Position numbers and translations under genes: made by a program. 64,000 nt of DNA, from the NCBI GenBank assembly GCA_963556695.1, contig CAUWAG010000004.1:496001-560000 (forward strand). Direction: 5' to 3'. This document shows positions 56,532 to 64,000 of this stretch, one piece after another; positions within the stretch are counted from its first letter, which is position 1; every line of letters begins with the position of its first letter. The stretch is from Anthostomella pinea. Taxonomy: Eukaryota; Ascomycota; Sordariomycetes; Xylariales; Xylariaceae. Below the pieces are notes generated by a model. The model was not told the DNA's origin, ran no database searches, and worked only from the letters and a program-made list of their open reading frames with translations.

Positions 56532-57879
56532 GACGGTAGGCAGTCCACTGGGTGGATTGCTGGTTTCGAAATATCAAGGGTCTGGTCTACAGGAGCTGCT
56601 CTCTGTTTCGTTTGATCCTTGAAGCACCACGGCAGCGAAGAAAAACAGCATATGGCGTATCACGCCGCGTGGATACAAAAAAAAGGTAAGCCAGTGTCAT
56701 GAGCAGATCAGCTGTGAACACGCTCGGGGCTGGCTGCCACCTATGTCATCGGCGGGGAAGAGCTATGGCTGTCTTGCACGAAAGATGCCGTCTCAGAATA
56801 CTGGGCCCGGCGCAGCTGAGACGAGAAACTGACGAGCATGGCAGTATACGGTAGGCGGGGCTGATGATCATTATAGAACGACGACTTCGAATAGGTAGTG
56901 AGGTAAAGCGAGTACCAACTCTAGCTCCGCGGCTCTGGACTCCATAGCCTCGGGTATGTAGATGTCGTAGGCGGCAGCACGCCTGCAGTTGGTGCTTGTA
57001 TAGCCGAGGGAATAGGTGAGAGCCTCTCGTGCCTCTACCGTACATCGCTAGCCGCGGTAATACCATAGACATGGTGGGTAGAAATACTGCCTCATTATCA
57101 CATTCCTGTGAGCTTCCTTCAATGGGCTCCTTTTAGTATAGCCAAAGGATAGACCTATTAGGTTAGATGTGTACCTATTAATGAGTTAGCTTGTAACCCA
57201 AAACGTACCCGAATCAACCTAAGACCAACCAGCAACTGTGAACAACTCCACCATCATCATCTTATCACAAGCTCTCCTCTTTTTCAACGCCTTAGCTGTC
57301 TCGTAGCTAACAACCAACCGCTTCGATACCACCAACCACCGGAAGGCGGAAGGGTAGGTAGGCAGGCGTCTGCGAAATGCGCTCTGGATCTTTACTAAGG
57401 TTAGGCGAGGGATGGCGTAATGAAGATCCGGCCTTCAGCGCGCAATAACTAAATCCTTCCATCCTTCAGTTCAGGCGTAAGTTGACGAAGAAGGACGAAT
57501 CCTACAGATGGACGCCGTTCAGCTTACCCAATCGTTGATCATGCGTATTTTTAGCAGCCTGGAAGGAATGCGGATGTCCATGTCCTTGTGAGATGGACAT
57601 GAGTTGAGGAAGGCCAGTGAGGAAGGCCAGTTTGCAACAGTAAGGTAGGTAATCCTACCAGCATCACCACTTTATATCTCACATCTTGGACGGGTAAGAA
57701 GCTGATACTTATTACTACCAGGACCCCGACGGTCACGGTTCACCGAGTAAGCACATGCAATCACCCATAATTTCTTCAACTTCCCATGTTCATATTATCA
57801 TTAAAGAAGACCGACAGCAGACCTCTCTATTGCAAGGTATCTATCCCTCACCAAGCTGCAATCCACAACCCGCAGTCCC
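56532..57879. other. Intergenic, 1.3 kb, partly AT-rich
   Basis: Upstream of the acyltransferase gene and downstream of the dipeptidyl-peptidase gene. AT-rich sequence at 57115-57240. No gene recognised. Confidence 0.4.
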
Positions 57880-60215
57880 CTAATAAGGAGCCGCAGCGTC
57901 GCTGATGCCACTATAATGATTAATCCAGTTAAAGATCTCCGTATGCCACACCATACTATTCTCCGCGTTCAAAACCCAATGGTTCTCATCCGGAAAGCTC
58001 AACAAACGACTAGGCACGCCGTGGGTCTGCAGCAGGTTGAACAGCAGGATGCCCTCGCTGATGGGCAGGCGGAAGTCCTTCTCGTTGTGCACGACGAAGT
58101 GCGGCGTCGCCCACTCGTCCACGAACAGCAGCGGGTTCCAGTCGTAGTACGGCGAACCCGGGGCGAGACCCGTGTGGTTGAAGGGACCCCGGAAGTCGTG
58201 GTTCATGAACCATAGCTCCTCGCTCGCGTACTGGTCTAGCGTCGACGTGCTTCCGTCGTGTGTCACCAGCGCTTTAAACCACCGGCCCATTTCGTGGCCT
58301 TGGATCCTGTTGCGCGGGTTAGCATCCATCTGTCGTCTAAGAAGGAACATCGCCGGGTGAGGCCCGGGAGGGTGTTTTGAACGACTTACCAGTTGGTCAT
58401 GTACCCGCCATACGACGCACCGGCCTCAATGCCGTTCGCCGTGTCGACGTACGGCAGCGTGCTGTTGACGTACTGCCACGCGTGCACCAGGTCCCAGTAC
58501 GGGTAGCTGCCCCAGCGCCCGGCGATGGAGTCGGTCAGGTTCTGGCCCCAGCCGGAGCTGGCGGTCGGGTTGGGCGCGATGACGACGTAGCCCTGGTCGG
58601 CCCAGACCTTGAAGTTCCAGCGCGTGCTCCACGAGTTGAAGTGCGCGCCCTGCGGCCCGCCGTGCGAGATGAAGGCCAGCGGGTACGCCTTGGTCTCGTC
58701 GAAGCCTTCGGGGTAGATGATCCACGACTGCAGCTCCTGCTCGGTCGAGTTGGTCGCGAAGTAGAACTCGGACACGTCGGCGGCGCTGAGGCCCGCGAGA
58801 GCCGGATCCACGAGGTTGGCCTGGAAGTAGGTCTTTGTGACCTCGCCCGAGGGCGTCACGGCGTAGATGTCGCGGCTGGTCCAGATCTTGGAGTCGGACA
58901 CGAGCAGCGAGCCGTCGGGTAGGGCGTAGAAGCCCGCGGGAACCCCCTCGTCCGTGATGTTAGTCGGCACGTACGAGTCGCCGGCGGTGAGCGGGAGAGG
59001 GAAGATGCGCTCGCGGCCCAAGTCGGGAGCTGAGACGAAGATGGTCTCCGAGTCCGGAGCCCATGCCATGGAGTCAGGCGATCTGTCCCAGTTGAGTGCC
59101 AGAGCTGTGACATTGAAGTCATCCGCGTTGGGACTGGCAATGTACACAATATCACGGTCGGATTCGTATGCGATTCCGTTCATCTGGAAGTACGCAATGT
59201 GCTCTCCGCTGGGAGAGAACTTGGGGCTCGTGCAAGCACCCTGTGCCTCGGGGTAGGCAGTGCTGCCACGCGCATTGATGGGCACGACGTCATCTACGGT
59301 GCCGTCGAAGGGGACATAGTAGATGACGTCGGCAGTGTAGTTGGCCAGCGGGAGAGAGGTGTCCTTCGTCAGGAAGACAAGACTGCTGCCGTCGGGCGAG
59401 ATGTCATAGTCGGTCTGGTCACTCTGATCGTACGGGCTTTCGGCGCAGGTGACGTTGCAGATACCAGTGACATAGTTGGTGAGTTCGCCGGACAGGACGT
59501 AAGTGCCGTTGCCCCCCTTGAGCACTCCGCCAAAGACGGCGTTCTTCTCGGGTGTCAACCAGGTATCCTGACATCCCTTGTTAGCTGCGTGCCGCGCATT
59601 TCACATTGGTGCAGTCTACATACCCAGTGGCGGACATAAGTCGAGTCGTAAATCCTAGCAGTGCTAGCAGGTACGGTCGCGAGAGCCTCGTTGTAGGCAG
59701 TGCCATTGGGGTACGCCTTGGTGTACATCAAGAAGTGGATGTCTCCCGACGCAGTCTGGGCGGCCTTGATACCGGAGTAGGGGGCCGGTAGGGAGGCGAT
59801 TAGCTTCGCGCTCTCGACGGAGCTGGCATCGGCCGAGTACAGGCTGATGCCGCCGTCGCCCTCGGCGTTGGAGCCATTGACGTAGACGATGCTCGTGTCT
59901 GTCGGCCCAACAAAGACGACCTCTGAGATGTCGGGGCTGCCCCACTCGGTGATGTCCCCGGTGGCGAGGTCGAGCTTGTTCCACCACGCGGCGTGCTCCT
60001 TGGTCTCGAAGGAGTAGTTGGACACGGAGAACAGGGCGAATTCCTAGGTGGCAGTGTCAGCCGGGGTTGTCTAGCTCTTTGGAAGTCATACTCACACCAG
60101 AGGGGTTCGGCAGCGCGTCGCTATACCGGTTCGCCGCCAGCATTCCTTCGGGCGTGATGGCCCACACTCGGGGCAGGGCAGCCAAGGCCACCGCCGCCAA
60201 GGAGTGCGACTTCAT
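57880..60215 (-). CDS. dpp5: Secreted dipeptidyl-peptidase V (prolyl oligopeptidase family S9)
   Basis: Exons 60096-60215, 59624-60043, 58390-59567 and 57880-58306 join in phase to 715 codons (714 residues), the usual DPP V length. A signal peptide opens the protein (MKSHSLAAVALAALPRVWA), then ITPEGMLAANRYSDALPNP. A beta-propeller occupies the first 400 residues. The catalytic domain has FISHGGPQGAHFNSWSTRWN, IAPNPTASSGWGQ and the nucleophile in GASYGGYMTNW (Ser about 565), with Asp about 650 in NEKDFRLP and His about 682 in FPDENHWVLN. Many N-glycosylation sequons fit secretion. The enzyme removes X-Ala, X-Ser and similar dipeptides from peptides outside the cell. Terminal sequence SGISDAAAPY, TAG stop. 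Confidence 0.92.
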
Positions 60216-61543
60216 ATTGGCTCAGGCGTAGATGGATAGCTTGTCTACGGTTGATTGATTGACCTGAGGATGACGAGGAGGTAGACGTATGAGCACAGTC
60301 TACCGCGGTCTACGAAGGTGAGAGAGAAAGGGCAAGAGCGAGAGGCCGGCGGTACGATGGGCACCCCGAGGACTATAAATTGACTCGGAGAGGTACCATC
60401 GCCAAGACATCACTGATAAACATCCAAGTTACCTTAGGTATCAACCACCTGCATTGATTGACTCCAGAGCTGAGCGAGCTGATAGCCATCATAGCCTGCC
60501 TCAGGCCTACCTGCCTGCCCTGCTCGTCATGCCTGTCGCGGCCTGCAAATGGGAGCTCTCGCGGCGCGGGGCATGTCCAAGTTGGTCGATATCAGGCGAG
60601 AGAGAGGCAGGAGAGGTGGTATTGCGCCATGCGTCTGCAGGTTCCGCGAACCGCAGACCTGGGCTCGACCCGGCCATGACCTGGCCTGCCTGCCTGCCAA
60701 GGCCTTCCAAATAACAGATAGCTCTACGCCTTGATCTACGCAAGGGAGCTGTGCCGTGAGATGGCCTTGGCAATTCGAGCTTGCGGACGAAAGAGGCAGG
60801 TGAATATCGAGACAGTTATTAGGAAGTGGGCACTTCTTCCGCAAGTTGGCACTTCTTCCGCAAGTTCGTGGCGTCGGGTGGTTGCTAGAGTCAGGAGAAG
60901 GGCGGACGCCGGAAAACGCACAGGACTGATTCAGTAAAACATACCAATCAACCCGCTCCCGACTTCTTTTACTTGCCAGCCTGCCAGCCTGCCAGCCTGT
61001 CTTGCTTGTAAGGTTAGGTTTTGGCGTGGTTCTGGCTGTAGGTATGCTTGTTCGCGATGGGACGATCCGAAAGTGGCCGCTGACGTTGGACGCTAAGAGT
61101 GCCAAGCTGAGGGGTAGTATTGAAGTAATAAGGGGCTCTCGGGGAAGTGGCGGGGAGGCTGGTCGCCCTCCTCTTCCAAGTTCTTATTTCCCTCTTCCAC
61201 GCAGCTGCTGTGCCACGGCGCAAATGAACTTCTCCTCACCGACGCATCATTCCCCCGATTCTAGAGCTGCTTCACTGGGACATGATTGGCGCTGATCCCG
61301 AGCCCGAGCACGCCTTGTTTTGCCAAGCCAGACCGTCAAGAGACCGTCTGGGTAGGCGGTCGTGAATCCGACGCCTTCTCTGGGGTATGCATGGGATGAC
61401 CCATCACCGCAATGACTTTCCGTGGCCAGTTGCAGGGTCCTTATCTACGGCCTGGAGTGAAGAGAGACCGTCGATTGACAAGTTCATTGTTCTAGGAGAG
61501 AGTATCCCGGATGATCGTAGACTGTCGTGGGTCACTGAGATAT
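60216..61543. other. Intergenic, 1.3 kb with short tandem repeats
   Basis: Promoter of dpp5 and downstream region of the hydrolase. It contains a 19-nt tandem duplication at 60829-60866 (GGCACTTCTTCCGCAAGTT twice) and a CAGCCTGC run near 60976-61000. CCTTAGGTA occurs at 60431. No gene recognised. Confidence 0.45.
60829..60866 (+). repeat. 19-nt tandem duplication
   Basis: GGCACTTCTTCCGCAAGTT occurs twice head-to-tail without mismatch. Confidence 0.85.
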
Positions 61544-62478
61544 TCATGAAAGCCACGTAATAATCCCAGCAGTCACCCGCTCCGGCTGGTCAATCATGAC
61601 TAGATGTCCTGCCTCCGGAACAACGACAAAGTCCTGCAACTGCTGCGTAAGCATACCCGCCAGCGTCTCCATCTTATGGCGTGGAATCCACGCATCCTCT
61701 GCACCAGTCATGATCTTCACCGGGCATTGCAACTGCCCATAATAACTCGATTGCAACTTTCCATCAGTCCCTTGCTCAAGCATCTCAGCGACATCGCCAT
61801 CATCAGCTTGCGCGATCTGCCTCACGAAGCTGCGTTGGGCGTCGGAGAAGACACCCACGGCGCCGCGAGCGCATCCTCCCAGCCTGGTGCGAGCTTGGCT
61901 GGGTTGTGGCAGGCACTGCGTACCACCGCCCGTACCATGGCTTCGAAGACGCCCAACGGCAGCTCGGTGAAGACCTTTGGCTGCGAGCATACGAGCTTAT
62001 AAAACCCATCACCCCAGGGTAAGATGCAATTCGTATCGAGGAGCATCAGGCTGCGGTACCTGCAGCCGTGGAAGGCGTGGGCCCGGAAAGCGATCGTGCC
62101 AGCGATGTCGTGTGCAATCACGGCCGGCTGGCTTCCTGGCCCGCTCTTGCCGTCGAGCTGGAGGTGTCCGAGCAGGGCTGAGAGGACGACTGCTTGCGCC
62201 TTGACAGATGTGTCGCCTACAAAGCCGTTGCCGTCTGTTGGCTCAGATTGTGCGCCTTCTTCTCGGGTCTGGGACTCGCCATAGCCGGGCAGGTCGTACA
62301 AGAGGATCCGGCACCTGAACGTCGCTGTTAGAGCTTCGGCTATGGGTCGGAAGACGATTGAAGACCATGGTGTGCCGTGGACGAAGACTACTGTCTTTGC
62401 CGCGTTGTCCACGTCGCGGAGTTCGTACTTGACTCGCTAGCCGGAGTTAGAGAAACTGTTGGGTAGAGATGTCTGCAT
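61544..62478 (-). pseudogene. Alpha/beta hydrolase with Asp nucleophile (haloalkane dehalogenase/epoxide hydrolase-like), lesions in frame
   Basis: The only upstream ATG is at 62478 (MQTSLPNSFSNSG), then TAG at 62437-62439, and the same frame continues RVKYELRDVDNAAKTVVFVH. The body shows the oxyanion motif HGTPWSS, LYDLPGYGES, nucleophile elbow AHDIAG with Asp, then FRAHAFHGCRYRSLMLLDTN. Near 61855 the frame shifts by one base inside a G run (ALAAPW to GVFSDAQRSFVRQIAQADD). The end has IMTGAEDAWIPRHKMETLA and the catalytic His in PEAGHLVMIDQPE. Without lesions it would be a soluble hydrolase of about 300 residues. TAG could instead be the end of an intron (CTAAC and TAG precede the coding part), but no good donor with a start codon was found. 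Real decay or sequence error are both open. Confidence 0.7.
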
Positions 62479-63160
62479 GGCTGCGATGTTGTGCTGAGAA
62501 GAATGTGAAGCTTCACCTGGTCTTTAATAATAGGAGCCTGTTCGGGAGGCCAGTTTCATGCTGAAGAAAGATCTCTAGATGTACCTACCGCCTAGACGCC
62601 AGACTTATTAGACGAAGGATCACTAGATGTAGAATTAAGGGCGTGATTATTAGCGTACAAGTTTACACCAGTCAGGTTAGTATGTAAAGGGGACGGCCTT
62701 ATCGTCGTTTGATCATTTGGTCGATTGTCGATTGTACCACTCGTAGCAGCATAGGTACTGCACATTCGCAGGCGATGAGCTCATCGCCAGCGCGCCTAAA
62801 AGTATCCTGGATCATGATCGAAAAACGGCAGTCAAACACACGGCAACGTCGGCAAAGGTTCGATGGCCTCGATGGCACGATGAGTGACGGATCGGCCTTG
62901 AGCGCTTCAAAAGACCAGCTGCGAGCGTTGTATCTGTATACGTCCGGTGCTCAGCTTTTATGCCCTGCCCTTCTCGTCAACTCAGAGTCAACATTGAACA
63001 TGCCACAATAAAGGTATCAACAAAAGAGGAAAACAGCAACGGGAAGAATTGTTGTGGATCACTGTGATATTCACGATGACCTTGACCTTTCATTGCCTCT
63101 TGAGCAGAGACACTAAATCGACAAGGCAACGCGAAGTATTACACCAACAACACAGCGCTC
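62479..63160. other. Intergenic
   Basis: About 680 bp, AT-rich near 62575-62700. No gene recognised. Confidence 0.4.
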
Positions 63161-64000
63161 CTAATACGCCCTCTTCCCGTGCCGCGTCGGCTTCTCCGGG
63201 AAGTTATACTTCCTAGGCCCCAACATCCGCCTCGTCACCGATGTCGTCGCATTGCGCGTCGGGAAGTCCCCCCAGCCCCTCCCATACGTCGCGACCGCAT
63301 GCGAAATGGCCTTGCTCGTGATCTCGAACGCGTCCGTCGCCAAATTCGTCACATTGTCGGCCGCCGAGTGATAATTCTGGTCGTACCACTCCCCCGCGAC
63401 ACCTCCAAACAGCTCGACCTCCTCCGCCGTCTTGGTGCCATCAGAGCCCGTGTCGAGCCCGCCGCACGGCACCCCGGCCTCCAGGAAGGGCCCGTAGTCG
63501 CTGCGGCCGCTGAACTCGGCGCCGACGAACGACAGGTCCTGCGATACGTAGTAGGCCTCGAACAGCGCCTCGGCCTGCGCCGACCCGGCCGGGCCGCTGA
63601 CGTTGAAACTGCTGCCGTCGCCGTCGTAGATGCCCAGCACGTAATTCGGCGACGCAATCATGTCAAAATTAAGATAAAGCCGGATCTTGTCCATGACGGC
63701 CGCCGTCGCCGTCTCCGTGTAGTGGTACGCGCCCAGCAGCCCTTCCTCCTCGGCCGTCCACCACGCGAAGCGCACCTGGTTGCTCGTGCGCCAGCTCGCG
63801 AGCGCCTTGGCGATGGTCAGCAAGCCGCAGGACCCGGACCCGTTGTCGTTGATGCCGGGCCCGGCCGACACGGAGTCCGAGTGCGCGCCGAGGAAGAGCA
63901 CGTTGTCGGCGTCGCCGTGCTTGGAGGACGCTACTACGTTGTAGCTGGTCGTGTTGGCTACGTAGGCCCAGAATTCTCCTGTGCTGGTGAGGGGCGTGCT
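63161..64000 (-). CDS. M28 zinc aminopeptidase (N-terminus off the right edge)
   Basis: The frame is open to the window edge (280 codons) and ends RHGKRAY at 63161. Metal ligands of the M28 family are in place: His/Asp in FLGAHSDSV, bridging Asp in GINDNGSGSCG, the catalytic Glu pair in AWWTAEEEGLLGA, Asp in YLNFDMIASPNY, and the last His in QNYHSAADN. N-glycosylation sequons (NVS, NVT, NAT, NTT) suggest a secreted or vacuolar enzyme. It releases N-terminal residues such as leucine from peptides. The signal peptide, protease-associated domain and first exon must lie beyond 64000. Confidence 0.9.
   Translation of the reverse strand, partial: STPLTSTGEFWAYVANTTSYNVVASSKHGDADNVLFLGAHSDSVSAGPGINDNGSGSCGLLTIAKALASWRTSNQVRFAWWTAEEEGLLGAYHYTETATAAVMDKIRLYLNFDMIASPNYVLGIYDGDGSSFNVSGPAGSAQAEALFEAYYVSQDLSFVGAEFSGRSDYGPFLEAGVPCGGLDTGSDGTKTAEEVELFGGVAGEWYDQNYHSAADNVTNLATDAFEITSKAISHAVATYGRGWGDFPTRNATTSVTRRMLGPRKYNFPEKPTRHGKRAY

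Noticed and set aside
4703..62439. TAG reassigned to an amino acid
   Set aside because: Apparently intact genes here end in TAG (dpp5, MOT1-type transporter), and large core frames such as ISWI and Fhl1 contain no internal TAG.

Overview
The window is nuclear DNA of a filamentous ascomycete, most likely a Sordariomycete. Genes carry short GT-AG introns (about 40-110 nt) with CTAAC-like branch points. Gene families include a fungal 7TM-RGS protein, a mitochondrial PPR protein resembling CIA84, an Fhl1-type FHA/forkhead factor, rhodopsin-domain membrane proteins and a polyketide synthase remnant. There are no operons, and I found no supportable tRNA, rRNA or CRISPR array. Species cannot be named from the sequence alone.

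Layout. (1) 1-12 kb is mostly core genome: a SNF2 ATPase of the ERCC6L2/Rad26-like type running off the left edge; a wrecked DDX60/SKI2-like RNA helicase gene (2.1-6.5 kb); IMP3 (U3 snoRNP) divergent from the mitoribosomal gene for bS18m; and a PPR protein convergent with the latter. (2) 12.6-35 kb is accessory and decaying. It holds an MFS transporter with frameshifts, a rhodopsin-domain membrane protein with an in-frame TAG, a truncated amino-acid/choline permease, an orphan ACP tail of a highly reducing PKS, the N-terminal half of one P450 and the C-terminal half of a P450 interrupted by telomere-like repeats. Among these sit apparently intact genes: a 7TM-RGS protein, a secreted FAD-linked oxidase, a type II membrane protein with a lectin-like ectodomain, and a HeH/SAP-like membrane protein. 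(3) 35-64 kb returns to core content: a MOT1-type molybdate transporter, an Fhl1-like factor, the ISWI remodeller divergent from a HAPSTR1/C16orf72-like gene, an acyltransferase-3 protein, dipeptidyl-peptidase V, an alpha/beta hydrolase with lesions, and an M28 aminopeptidase running off the right edge.

How the parts relate. The PKS tail, P450 halves, FAD oxidase and MFS transporter between 12.7 and 34.9 kb look like the residue of a secondary-metabolite locus. Ribosome-related genes (IMP3, bS18m, an Fhl1-type regulator) occur in the window but are not one unit.

The most unusual signals are: the DDX60-like gene that has lost precisely its first ATPase lobe; interstitial TTAGGG-like repeats where a P450 lost its centre; a 93-codon open frame continuing in frame past a TAG stop; and recurrent in-frame TAG codons where CAG or TGG would be expected. 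Several single-base losses fall in short G or T runs, so assembly indels must be excluded before all of these genes are called dead. Exon boundaries were read by eye from splice motifs, frame continuity and recalled family patterns; no database search was run.
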